From positions 1-64,000 of the forward strand of contig NZ_CAMQZG010000004.1 in NCBI RefSeq assembly GCF_947039605.1: 64,000 bases of DNA, given 5' to 3'. Under the pieces are notes generated by a model that saw only the letters and a program-made list of their open reading frames with translations, was not told the DNA's origin and searched no databases. This document shows, piece after piece, positions 44,969 through 53,268 of this stretch. Position 1 is the first letter of the stretch. Each line of letters starts with the position of its first letter. Source of the stretch: an uncultured Clostridium sp. GTDB lineage: Bacteria > Bacillota > Clostridia > Clostridiales > Clostridiaceae. The translations under genes and the position numbers were made by a program.

Positions 44969-45685
44969 GTGAGAGAAATTAACATACTTATTATAAACAA
45001 CAAAACAATCCTAACTGATTCATTAGAATTATATTTAAAAGATGAAAATTTCAATGTTATAAAAGCTACTACAAAAACAGAAGGGCTTTCACTATTCAAA
45101 AAACAAAATTTTAGACTACTTATATTAGTAGATGATTCACTTACTGGTTTAAGTAATATTGAGTTCTGTAATGAAATACGTGAAATTTCTGATGTACCAT
45201 TAATAATAATTTCAAATGAAGATAATCTTGATGACAGGCTATTAGCATTTGAAGCTGGTGCAGATGATTATATATTTGAACCACATTACGCTGAGGAAAT
45301 TTTAGCAAGAACTAAGGCTCTTTTAAAAAGAACAGAAAAATCTTATGAAAACTATTTAAGTTTCAATGGTGCTACTCTTATTTTAAACCCTGTTAATCAT
45401 GAAGTTTCATTTTTTGGTGAAAAAATATTATTAACTGCAACAGAATATAAAATACTTTTAACACTTACAAATGAACCTAAAAGAATCTTTCGTAGAGAAC
45501 AATTAAATTATTTAATACATTCTGATGAAAGCAGATTTTCTAATAGAGTTATTGATACACATATTAAAAACCTTAGAAATAAGTTTTTAAAAAATTATGG
45601 AAATCCTAATTTTATAGTTACAGTATACGGACTTGGCTATAAATTTGAAGAATTCTCTCAAGCGAACTTAAATTTAGCTTCTTAA
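44969..45685 (+). CDS. Atypical OmpR-type response regulator with degenerate receiver
   Basis: A 238-residue regulator with an intact winged-helix C-terminal domain (VIDTHIKNLRNKFL, YGLGYKFEE) but a changed receiver: the acidic pair after strand 1 is replaced by NN (IIINNKT), and the conserved lysine is glutamate (DDYIFEPHY instead of TKP). An aspartate (LVDDSL, ~55) remains. It probably works without phosphorylation, and no kinase is adjacent. There is no ATG: either GTG at 44969, which overlaps AGAGGTGAG, or ATT at 44978, which is ideally spaced and would give the usual NILIINN start. Confidence 0.75.
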   Translation: MREINILIINNKTILTDSLELYLKDENFNVIKATTKTEGLSLFKKQNFRLLILVDDSLTGLSNIEFCNEIREISDVPLIIISNEDNLDDRLLAFEAGADDYIFEPHYAEEILARTKALLKRTEKSYENYLSFNGATLILNPVNHEVSFFGEKILLTATEYKILLTLTNEPKRIFRREQLNYLIHSDESRFSNRVIDTHIKNLRNKFLKNYGNPNFIVTVYGLGYKFEEFSQANLNLAS

Positions 45686-45718
45686 TTTTTTCAAAGCTTA
45701 TCACATTCTAAATTTCAA

Positions 45719-45752
45719 AAGAAATCAGTTAAACAATGAACTGATTTCTTTC
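45719..45752 (+). terminator. Terminator of the atypical response regulator
   Basis: GAAATCAGTT pairs with AACTGATTTC around a short loop, followed by TTTC. About 35 bp after the gene. The remaining 45753-45996 is AT-rich without a gene. Confidence 0.7.
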
Positions 45753-45996
45753 ATACATTTTCACCTAATTTAAATTCTAAAAAATAGCCTCCTCTACAAT
45801 AATCTCAAGAACTTTACTAAAGTCGTAAGATACTTGTATTTCCTTTCAAATATTTTGTTATTTTTTTTCATATTTTTTTCTAAATCTTTCCTATCAAGCT
45901 AAAATTAACTTCTTTGTCATACTTTATTAATATATAAACATATGAGATTTCCTCACTTTTACTGCATTTTCCGACATATTTTGTATTTTATATTGC

Positions 45997-46079
45997 AAAA
46001 AGGTTAAATTTAATTTACAATTAGAGAGTAATAACAAGTAAACATTTTCACAGAAAAAACACGAAAGATAAACCTTTTT
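45997..46079 (+). promoter_or_regulatory. Inverted repeat in the leader of the first pnuC gene
   Basis: AAAAAGGTT at 45997-46005 pairs with AACCTTTTT at 46071-46079, enclosing 65 bases and ending just before the ribosome site at 46085. It could be an mRNA switch or a pair of operator half-sites. An AAAGGTTTAA motif also occurs upstream of the second pnuC at about 47211. No known riboswitch is recognised. Confidence 0.35.
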
Positions 46080-46097
46080 CAGTGAGGGGGAGGCCAA

Positions 46098-46916
46098 ATG
46101 AAATTTTTTAAAAACTTTTCAACGTTTCATAAGATATTTTTCTTAGTATTCTTTATATTTAACGTTGGATTATCAATTACTCATATTGTACAAGCTGAGG
46201 GTATGCATGAAGCATTTTCACCTTTAATGCTCATATCACTAGTTTCAGCACTTACAGGTATTTTTGCCGCTATATATACTGCGAGGGGCCAGGTTGTTGC
46301 CTACATCTGGGGATTCTTCAATGTAATATCATATATATTCGTCTCAATATCTGGACATATGTATGGAGAGGTTCTTTTATATGTTCTTTATATGTTACCA
46401 ATGCAATTTGTCGGATTCTATGCATGGAGAAAAAGTGCAAAGCAATCATCTGAAGGCACTGTAGAAGCTAAAAGAATGACAAAAAAACATTGGATTATTT
46501 TCGGAGTATTCTTTGTAATATTCTGGGCTTCATATGGAACTCTTGTATATAACCTACCAGCAGTTTTTGATAATTTATTTGGAATAACAATCACTCATGA
46601 TAAGGAATTCTTAATAGACTCACTTACAGCAACATTAACAGTTTGCGCTGTTGTGCTTGCTACAAACAGATTTATAGAACAATGGTATTTATGGATAATA
46701 GCAGATGCTATTGGTATACTTTTATACATATCAGCGCTTATTCACCATGGTGGATTCTCAATATCTGCCTTATCTGGTGCAATGATGTGGTGTCAATTCA
46801 CAATAAATTCAATCTATGGTTTCATAGTTTGGAGAAAACTTCAAAAGAAAAAAGATTCTGCAAAACTTGCAGAATCTTCTCAGATAGAAGGTCTGCCTAA
46901 GCTAGACCTAGCATAA
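46098..46916 (+). CDS. pnuC: PnuC-family vitamin/nucleoside transporter, copy 1
   Basis: A 272-residue protein with about seven membrane segments. PnuC marks: GIFAAIYTARGQVVAYIWGFFNVISYI at ~56, MLPMQFVGFYAWRK at ~99, LTATLTVCAVVLATNRFIEQWYLWIIADAIGI at ~180. The family moves nicotinamide riboside by facilitated diffusion; close relatives carry thiamine or riboflavin, so substrate is inferred. Given nadB/nadC in the window an NAD precursor is plausible. ATG follows GGGGGAGG. Its own hairpin terminator follows. Confidence 0.85.
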   Translation: MKFFKNFSTFHKIFFLVFFIFNVGLSITHIVQAEGMHEAFSPLMLISLVSALTGIFAAIYTARGQVVAYIWGFFNVISYIFVSISGHMYGEVLLYVLYMLPMQFVGFYAWRKSAKQSSEGTVEAKRMTKKHWIIFGVFFVIFWASYGTLVYNLPAVFDNLFGITITHDKEFLIDSLTATLTVCAVVLATNRFIEQWYLWIIADAIGILLYISALIHHGGFSISALSGAMMWCQFTINSIYGFIVWRKLQKKKDSAKLAESSQIEGLPKLDLA

Positions 46917-46992
46917 AATATAAATTAAATTAGTCAGAAAATTAGTTAGATTAGTTAAAAGTTAATTAGAAAATTAAATTAGTTAAAGATAT

Positions 46993-47024
46993 AAGAACTG
47001 CTCGATAATACATGAGCAGTTCTT
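46993..47024 (+). terminator. Terminator of the first pnuC gene
   Basis: AAGAACTGCTC pairs with GAGCAGTTCTT, then TTCTTG. Between 47025 and 47371 there is no other gene; the stretch presumably holds the promoter of the second pnuC. Confidence 0.85.
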
Positions 47025-47371
47025 TTCTTGTTGACAAGCATTGTATTACCTACTATAATTTTTTCTTAACCGCATTTTAAACGATACCTTCTAATAGATA
47101 AATCTATCTACTCCCCCCCTCACAAAAAATATTTTTCCTAATATAAGCATAAAATTTACTTTTTATTTCATTTTTATGAAATCAATCCATGTGAAATAGA
47201 TAACAGTAAAGGTTTAACTTTTAAGTATTTCGTAAAAATTAATTATTTTATTAAATTTTATTGAAATAGTTGTGAATTCATTGTAAACTCATAGATAATT
47301 TGATGATGTGTTAATTAAAATTCACTTACATCTTACAAATGATAAACATATACGAGGGGAGCTTTTTTTTT

Positions 47372-48130
47372 ATGCACTTTTTTAAAACATTTTCACCATT
47401 CCACAAAATTTACTTTATATTTTTCTTAGTAATAAATCTTGTGGTATTCGTTAGTCCATTAGCCACTGGAGGTAGTATTCATAGTTTAATATCTTTTGAT
47501 GCACTTATACCTTTAGTATCTACTATTGCAGGACTATTCGCAGCAATATATACAGCAAGGGGTCAAAAGTGGGCTTATACATGGGGATTTATTAACGTAA
47601 TCGCTTATATATTTGTAGCACTTTCAAGACACCTATATGGAGAAGTTTCTCTTTACTTAATTTATATGTTACCTATGCAAGTTGTAGGATTCTACTCATG
47701 GAGCAAAAACTCTACTGGGGAAACAGTACAAGCTAAAACTATGAAAAAGAAGCATTGGTTTATATTCCTTGCATTCTTTATAATATTCTGGACAGTATAT
47801 GCTACATATGTAAATCACTTACCAGATATTTTTAAATCATTATTTGATGTAACAATCAAACATGATAAACAATTTATGATAGATTCATTAACTGCTACAT
47901 TAACAGTTTCTGCTGTTGTACTTGCTACAAACAGATTTGTTGAGCAATGGTATTTATGGATTGTATCAGATTCAATTGGAATAGTATTATTCATAGTTTC
48001 AATAGTTGAATCAGGAAGTATTACTGCTAGTGCTATATCCGGTGCTTTAATGTGGATTCAGTTCACATCAAATGCTATCTATGGATATATGTGTTGGAGA
48101 AAAATACAAGCTAACTCAGCTGTAAAATAA
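47372..48130 (+). CDS. pnuC: PnuC-family vitamin/nucleoside transporter, copy 2
   Basis: A 252-residue tandem paralogue of the previous gene: GLFAAIYTARGQKWAYTWGFINVIAYI, YMLPMQVVGFYSWSK and LTATLTVSAVVLATNRFVEQWYLWIVSDSIGI. ATG at 47372 is preferred to 47339 because GAGGGGAG lies before it and the N terminus then (MHFFKTFSPFHKI) aligns with that of copy 1. Separate terminators show independent units. Different substrates or different regulation are both possible. Confidence 0.85.
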   Translation: MHFFKTFSPFHKIYFIFFLVINLVVFVSPLATGGSIHSLISFDALIPLVSTIAGLFAAIYTARGQKWAYTWGFINVIAYIFVALSRHLYGEVSLYLIYMLPMQVVGFYSWSKNSTGETVQAKTMKKKHWFIFLAFFIIFWTVYATYVNHLPDIFKSLFDVTIKHDKQFMIDSLTATLTVSAVVLATNRFVEQWYLWIVSDSIGIVLFIVSIVESGSITASAISGALMWIQFTSNAIYGYMCWRKIQANSAVK

Positions 48131-48140
48131 ATTAACACAA

Positions 48141-48173
48141 AAAGACTATCCTTTAATTTGGATAGTCTTTTTA
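48141..48173. terminator. Bidirectional terminator after the second pnuC
   Basis: AAAGACTATCC pairs with GGATAGTCTTT with A and T runs on the two sides, between the plus-strand pnuC and a minus-strand gene. Confidence 0.8.
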
Positions 48174-48209
48174 ATATATAAAAACGATTCACTCTAAAGT
48201 GTATCTATG

Positions 48210-48572
48210 TTAATGCACTGTATTTTGTGTTCTAATTTCCCAATCTTTAGGTTGTACTACTTCCCAATATGTAACTACATATTCCTTGATTGAATTCTTT
48301 TCTTTCACACAATAAACATCAATAATTTGAGATCTGTTAAATACAAGTCTGTTTAGCCATTTTTCAACGTCTAGCGAATCTACTATTTTAACCCCATCTT
48401 CTGTTATATCTCTTACCCTCATTAAGGTTTTATACATACCTGGATTTCTTATTTCATCTATTGTTGCTTTTCTTAGGAATTTTTTTAATCTTTTTCTTCT
48501 TTCTTCATCTTGTAATCTTGTTTCTTCACTCACCTGATTTGCATCATTTGACTTAAATATACTTTTTAACAT
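48210..48572 (-). CDS. Hypothetical protein, 120 residues
   Basis: A basic N-terminal region (DEERRKRLKKFLRKATIDEIRNPGMY) is followed by a compact beta-rich part ending YVVTYWEVVQPKDWEIRTQNTVH. No signal peptide or membrane segment. The ending loosely recalls Tim44-like/NTF2-like domains, but this is not strong enough to name it. Start ATG follows AGGAGG-like sequence on the minus strand. It stands alone. Confidence 0.55.
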   Translation of the reverse strand: MLKSIFKSNDANQVSEETRLQDEERRKRLKKFLRKATIDEIRNPGMYKTLMRVRDITEDGVKIVDSLDVEKWLNRLVFNRSQIIDVYCVKEKNSIKEYVVTYWEVVQPKDWEIRTQNTVH

Positions 48573-48746
48573 AATTCCTCCTATTACCTGTTTATTCTGC
48601 TATTTGTATTATATCTCATTTATAGTTTTTTTAATATTTTTAAATTGCTTGTACTAATAAATTTTAGCATATTAGAAACCACTTTAAATTTCAAATTTAT
48701 TAATTTTTTCACAAACTTTTATATATTTTATGTTTTTTAATAAAAA

Positions 48747-48789
48747 AAGTTGTTTATAAAAAACTAAATATGTTTTTAATAAACAACTT
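48747..48789 (-). terminator. Terminator upstream of the IS remnant (minus strand)
   Basis: AAGTTGTTTAT pairs with ATAAACAACTT, followed by TTTTTTTATT on the minus strand. It would end transcripts coming from the gene at 49134 through the IS remnant. Confidence 0.75.
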
Positions 48790-48839
48790 TATAAATTTAT
48801 CCACTTTAATATATGAATATGATTATAATATTTCAAATA

Positions 48840-49125
48840 GTGAAATACCCACCACTTAGCCTAAAGACTTGAAGACGGGGCTTCGTATAATCCTGTCTAA
48901 CCATATAGGTAATTATTTTACAGACTATCAGTTTCCAACGCTATGGGTTTTTTTAGGAGAACCCTTTCCGTATTTCCTACGGTACTGCAAGCTTAAGACT
49001 TGCTTTTGGAAACCTATAATTATATTATATCCAAGCTTGAATTATTAATACATGGGAATTATTTACGTTTAGCTAAAGCTACATCGATTCATCTCACCAC
49101 CTGTAGAGGTTGGAGAATTCTCTCA
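48840..49125 (-). mobile_element. Transposase-less IS200/IS605-family derivative
   Basis: About 285 bp with IS605-like ends and no transposase. One end holds CCACC with TTAGCC and the hairpin GAAGACGGGGCTTC (48871-48884). The other holds the imperfect hairpin CCACCT...AGGTTGG with a bulged T (49097-49113) next to GAGAATTCTC. Between them a minus frame reading VGNTERVLLKKPIALETDSL and stopping at 48918 looks like the last codons of a tnpB gene. It lies directly after the stop of the gene at 49134. Such internally deleted elements can be mobilised in trans and may still carry the omega-RNA region normally found at the tnpB 3' end. Confidence 0.6.
48918..48990 (-). pseudogene. Possible tnpB 3'-end remnant
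   Basis: About 20-24 codons ending in TAA at 48918-48920, in the position relative to the element end that a tnpB C terminus normally occupies. Too short to be sure; the rest of the gene is gone. Confidence 0.35.
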
Positions 49126-49133
49126 AATTTTAG

Positions 49134-49577
49134 TTAAAATAGATTAAATTTGATAAAAAGAATTATTATAGCAATAACAAATATAGCTAGTATACCCATA
49201 CCAACATAAAACATATTATTTCTTTTCTTTAAATCCTTTTTCACTTCATTGCTTAAAAGATAATTCTTAAAATCTTGTAATTCTTTAATTTGTCTAACTG
49301 GTAAAACATCATAAGTAATTTTAGTTCCTTTTGAAATATCTAATCTATATCTATTACCAGATTTTTTTGCAATTACTTTATAATTACCATTATGTAAGTC
49401 TTCAATCTTTTTAGCATTAAAAGTCGGTGATATAAAATTAGAAATTTTTATATTATAATCATATAATTCTTTTGGACTTTTTGCTTTTTTATGAAGATTG
49501 TTAAAATATGTTAAAGTTTCATTTAATGATACTGGTGTCCATTGAATGTAATTAGCCATTCTACTCTCATCTCCCAA
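49134..49577 (-). CDS. Hypothetical C-terminally anchored membrane protein
   Basis: A 147-residue protein: a soluble N-terminal part of ~115 residues (HNGNYKVIAKKSGNRYRLDI, beta-rich) and one C-terminal membrane segment (MFYVGMGILAIFVIAIIILF), so the soluble part probably faces the cytoplasm. I do not recognise the family. ATG at 49560 (MANYIQWTP) is possible as an alternative start. The IS remnant begins 9 bp after its stop. Confidence 0.5.
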   Translation of the reverse strand: MGDESRMANYIQWTPVSLNETLTYFNNLHKKAKSPKELYDYNIKISNFISPTFNAKKIEDLHNGNYKVIAKKSGNRYRLDISKGTKITYDVLPVRQIKELQDFKNYLLSNEVKKDLKKRNNMFYVGMGILAIFVIAIIILFIKFNLF

Positions 49578-49803
49578 TTGTATAAAATATTGCTACAACC
49601 AATTATAGTAGCATTTATATTATACTCAATTTTTATTTATTTGGAAAATTAGTTTAATACCTTTAACCATACTCATTCAAAATTCTAATTAAACCCACCC
49701 TTCAAAAAAAGTTAAAATATGATATATTAGATACAAAGATATACTATAAAAACTAAAGAAATTTAAGTGATTTTAATTACTTAGATTAATAAGGGAGATT
49801 ATT

Positions 49804-50100
49804 ATGAATAATGAATTTAAAAATTGGATTCAAGCAACAAAAAAAGATGAAGAAAGTATTAAAACTACTAAAACATTTTTAAAGTTAGTTTTACTTTCTA
49901 CAGATAATACTATGATAGAACATCAAAGTGAAGCACAGCTTATTCTAGATTACCTAGACTCTGATGAGTTAGAGGTTCCAAGAAGAGTTGAAATGTCAGT
50001 TGCTAATATTTTAAAAATGCTCTCTGGCGGTGTAGATGCTAATAAAAATTTTGAAATTTCTAATCTTAGAAAATCATTTAATGAGCGAAATTCTAACTAA
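49804..50100 (+). CDS. Hypothetical small protein, 98 residues
   Basis: A mostly helical, hydrophilic protein (EFKNWIQATKKDEESIKT at the start; EAQLILDYLDSDELEVPRRVEMSVANIL in the middle). No membrane segment or known motif. ATG follows AAGGGAG. It has its own terminator and is divergent from the gene at 49134. Confidence 0.6.
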   Translation: MNNEFKNWIQATKKDEESIKTTKTFLKLVLLSTDNTMIEHQSEAQLILDYLDSDELEVPRRVEMSVANILKMLSGGVDANKNFEISNLRKSFNERNSN

Positions 50101-50102
50101 AT

Positions 50103-50140
50103 AAAAAATGAGATATTCTATTATTAGAATATCTCATTTT
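50103..50140. terminator. Bidirectional terminator
   Basis: AAAAATGAGATATTCTA pairs with TAGAATATCTCATTTTT, between a plus-strand small gene and the minus-strand exporter gene. Confidence 0.85.
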
Positions 50141-50141
50141 T

Positions 50142-52052
50142 TTATAGTACTATTTCATTTTTAGCAATTCTTGTATTTGTAAGTGATTCTATAACTTCTG
50201 CTAATGATACATATAATGCACTTTTCTCATTAACTACAAAATCATCACTAATTCTTTCTACAATACTAGATTCATATCTTGTATCAAACTTACTATAAAC
50301 TTCCCTTAATTTTTTCTCTACGCTCTTTAAATCTGCAGGGTCTTTTAGCTTGTTCAATCTTTGTAAACTAGAGTAAATTCCTATCATTACATTTCTTGAA
50401 CTCTCTATATATTTTTCTATATCTGAATTTTTAAGAATTGTATTATTTATTATAATTTTACTCTCTATAGATTTGGTAAATATCATTGATGCTCTTAGTC
50501 TTACTATTGTACTTTTTAGATCTTCTGTTTCTATTAATTCTCTAGCATTTGCATCAACAATTCTGTAATACTTATCTATTAAACTTTTAGTTTCTCTTCT
50601 AATATCATAATGTAAAATAATTTTACTTCCTATTATAGCTACTATAAATCCTATAATTGTATACATTACTCTATCTGCTGTTATAATCATAGTGTCAAAT
50701 CCTGCTTTTACAGTAAGTTCCACAATGCTTAGTGCAAATATAGTAGTTCCTATACCTTTATTAATAGGAGTTTCAGCTGCTATGAACATATAAAATCCTA
50801 TTCCAAGAATACCTATTCTTATGGCCATATTCTGAATTAGCGTAAAGATTACAAATACAACTAAAGCTCCTATAACCGTACCCATAATTCTATTTTTCCC
50901 CATTTTTTCTGTTGTTGTATCATATGGTTGGCAAACTGCCATAAGAGTAAATAAAATCCATTTTCCATACTCAAGATTAAGTCCTGTTACAACAAAATAT
51001 GTAGCTGATATTAATATTGCCATTCTAACTGCAAATGTAAATCTAAGTGAATCTCTATTGAAACTGTATTTTAATAATTTTATGAAAGTTGGTCTTTCTC
51101 TTAAAATCTTACTATCCTCAGTTTCAAACTTTCTGTTTTTAACAAGTTCAAACAATCCCTTCATAGTCTCTGAAATAGTATATACATGATAATTATTTAT
51201 TTTATCTTTTGAGTTTTCTAAGTATTGATTTAATCTCTCTTCAACATCTTTAATAGTTGCATTATGTGTTATGGTTTTTATTATTTCATTAATGACAAGT
51301 CTTAAACTAACAAATACGACACCATAACTTTCATCTTTTAAATAAAGATTTTTAAGTTCTAATATTTCTTTTTGAAGTTTTTCTAAATTAGCCATTGTTA
51401 TGCTTTCTCTATTCTCACTTGCTGTAAAGTAAAAGTTATTTTGTCTTCTTTCTAATAAATTGGAATTCCAAAACTTCATTGAATCATAAAATTTTTCTTC
51501 CTCTTCTTTTGAATCCTTATTATTTATAATATTAGAAAGTTCTTTATCTAGAACTCTAAGGCTTCGCAGTAGATTTGGTCTTTTATTAGTTTTAAGTTTC
51601 TTCTTTCTCATAATAACTTGAACCACGACTACTAATATACTTGCAAAAATAAGTGCAATTGATCTTGGTATAATCTCATGTCTATCAGTTTTTAAAATTA
51701 ATAACATTAAATATGTAAGTAAAAATGAATAATACATTGGTACTTTTAAGTTAAATACATTAAAGTATATTATCACAAATACCCATATTAGATTGATAAT
51801 AACCCCAACAAAAAGATTTAATGTCGCAAGATAGGCACAAATAACTGAACCTACTCCAAGTATCGAAAGCTTTGCTATGTTTCTATATGGATTTCCTGTT
51901 AAGTCTTTTCCAAGTAGCATTAAAATAAATAATACAATAAGTAATCCCATAATATTATTATTTTCCCCTAACACAAGTCCAGATAAATACATAAATATAG
52001 CAACAACTGTAAATACTACTAAAGCTTTTATAATACTAGCTTTATTTATCAT
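50142..52052 (-). CDS. FUSC-family (aromatic acid exporter-like) membrane protein
   Basis: A 636-residue protein with two blocks of about five membrane segments (roughly 8-145 and 350-480) separated by a soluble helical region, and a helical C-terminal tail. YGKWILFTLMAVCQPYDTTTEKMGKNRIMGTVIGALVVF at ~365 matches the FUSC/ArAE signature (WxxxT...R..GTxxG). Members export aromatic acids or resemble YccS-type proteins; the substrate here is unknown. Monocistronic. Confidence 0.8.
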   Translation of the reverse strand: MINKASIIKALVVFTVVAIFMYLSGLVLGENNNIMGLLIVLFILMLLGKDLTGNPYRNIAKLSILGVGSVICAYLATLNLFVGVIINLIWVFVIIYFNVFNLKVPMYYSFLLTYLMLLILKTDRHEIIPRSIALIFASILVVVVQVIMRKKKLKTNKRPNLLRSLRVLDKELSNIINNKDSKEEEEKFYDSMKFWNSNLLERRQNNFYFTASENRESITMANLEKLQKEILELKNLYLKDESYGVVFVSLRLVINEIIKTITHNATIKDVEERLNQYLENSKDKINNYHVYTISETMKGLFELVKNRKFETEDSKILRERPTFIKLLKYSFNRDSLRFTFAVRMAILISATYFVVTGLNLEYGKWILFTLMAVCQPYDTTTEKMGKNRIMGTVIGALVVFVIFTLIQNMAIRIGILGIGFYMFIAAETPINKGIGTTIFALSIVELTVKAGFDTMIITADRVMYTIIGFIVAIIGSKIILHYDIRRETKSLIDKYYRIVDANARELIETEDLKSTIVRLRASMIFTKSIESKIIINNTILKNSDIEKYIESSRNVMIGIYSSLQRLNKLKDPADLKSVEKKLREVYSKFDTRYESSIVERISDDFVVNEKSALYVSLAEVIESLTNTRIAKNEIVL

Positions 52053-52211
52053 ATAAATTCCCCTTTTCTTCTTTTGTTTATTTTCCTAGTAAATTATTTA
52101 TTTGTATTTACTAATAAATCTATCCATTATATTATAATACACTCTCTACTATTATAAATAAAGTTTCCCTACAAATCTATTTCCTACTATTTTACTCTGA
52201 ATGTATTTTTT

Positions 52212-52256
52212 TTGACTATTTTATTTATCATTTTTGTAATGATACTATTTATCATT
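52212..52256 (+). promoter_or_regulatory. Heme oxygenase promoter with Fur-like half-site array
   Basis: TTGACT (52212-52217), 17 bp, TGTAAT (52235-52240). Three alternating heptamers TATCATT (52226-52232), AATGATA (52238-52244) and TATCATT (52250-52256), each 5 bp apart, overlap the spacer and -10. They form two overlapping perfect inverted repeats, as expected for an iron-repressor (Fur-type) array. A further inverted repeat ACTATTA/TAATAGT lies at about 52267-52286. Confidence 0.6.
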
Positions 52257-52352
52257 AAGGTTATACTATTAGTATATTAATAGTTAGCACGCTATCTATT
52301 TTAATTAAAGGACTATCAATTAAATATAAAAATAATTTACGAGGTGACAATT

Positions 52353-53129
52353 ATGATGAATAATAAAAATTTTGCAATGACAATGAGAACATCAAACAAA
52401 AACTTACATACAGCTGCTGAAAAAACAGGCTACAATGCTAGATTAGTTGAAGGAAAAGCTACTAGAGAGAGTTATGCTGAATACTTATTCAACTTAAAGG
52501 TTGCTTACGAAGCATTAGAAAGAAATTTAGATAAATATAGTGATGTTGAAGCTTTAAAGCCATTCGTTACTAAAGACTTATATAGAACTTCACAAATAGC
52601 AAAAGATTTAAAAGTTTTAGCTGGAGATAAAGAATTTGAAGCTCTACCATCAGCAAAAGCTTACGCTGCTAGAATAGATGAACTTGGTGCTAAAGAGCCT
52701 ATGCTTTTAGTTGCACATGCTTATACAAGATTCCTTGCTGATTTATTTGGAGGAAGAACAATTTTTAAAATAGTTAAAGAAAGTTATAAAATAGAAGATG
52801 AAGCACTTAACTACTTCATGTTCCCAGAAATTGAAGATTCAAAAATGAGAGCTATGGCTTATATCGGAAACTTAGCAAAAATGGACTTATCAGAAGAAGT
52901 CCAAGCTTTATTCTTAAATGAAATTGCTAATGCTTACCTTTATAACATAGGTATTTCAACAGAATTAGAAGCTAAACTATTTATGGAAGACCCACATGCT
53001 GCACAAGGTGGACATGGTCACACAGGTCATGGTCACAAAATGCCAGAAGGTCACCCAGAAATTAAACCTGGAATGAAAATGCCTGAAGGTCACCCACATA
53101 TTGGTGGACACCCTCACATGGGAAAATAA
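52353..53129 (+). CDS. Heme oxygenase with His-rich C-terminal tail
   Basis: A 258-residue biliverdin-type heme oxygenase. The proximal heme ligand is His19 in NKNLHTAAEKTGYNARL, and the distal helix is YTRFLADLFGGRTIFKIV (family form GDLSGG; the first Gly is Ala, Asp is kept). After about residue 212 comes a 45-residue tail rich in His, Gly and Met (GHGHTGHGHKMPEGHP, KMPEGHPHIGGHPHMG). ATG at 52353 fits the GAGGTGA site; GTG at 52344 overlaps it. It would free iron from heme or lower heme toxicity and oxygen. The upstream operator suggests iron control. Confidence 0.88.
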   Translation: MMNNKNFAMTMRTSNKNLHTAAEKTGYNARLVEGKATRESYAEYLFNLKVAYEALERNLDKYSDVEALKPFVTKDLYRTSQIAKDLKVLAGDKEFEALPSAKAYAARIDELGAKEPMLLVAHAYTRFLADLFGGRTIFKIVKESYKIEDEALNYFMFPEIEDSKMRAMAYIGNLAKMDLSEEVQALFLNEIANAYLYNIGISTELEAKLFMEDPHAAQGGHGHTGHGHKMPEGHPEIKPGMKMPEGHPHIGGHPHMGK

Positions 53130-53141
53130 TTTATTTACTCT

Positions 53142-53170
53142 AAAGAACGCCTTTTATAGGCGTTCTTTTT
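53142..53170 (+). terminator. Terminator of the heme oxygenase gene
   Basis: AAAGAACGCCT pairs with AGGCGTTCTTT, then TTTT. Confidence 0.9.
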
Positions 53171-53268
53171 TATTTAATATTTGTAAGCATTTTATTAAAT
53201 CTCGCCTAATTAATATACATATTTTTTCAAAAAATGTATTATTAAACTAATAACTTAAGGGGGATTTT

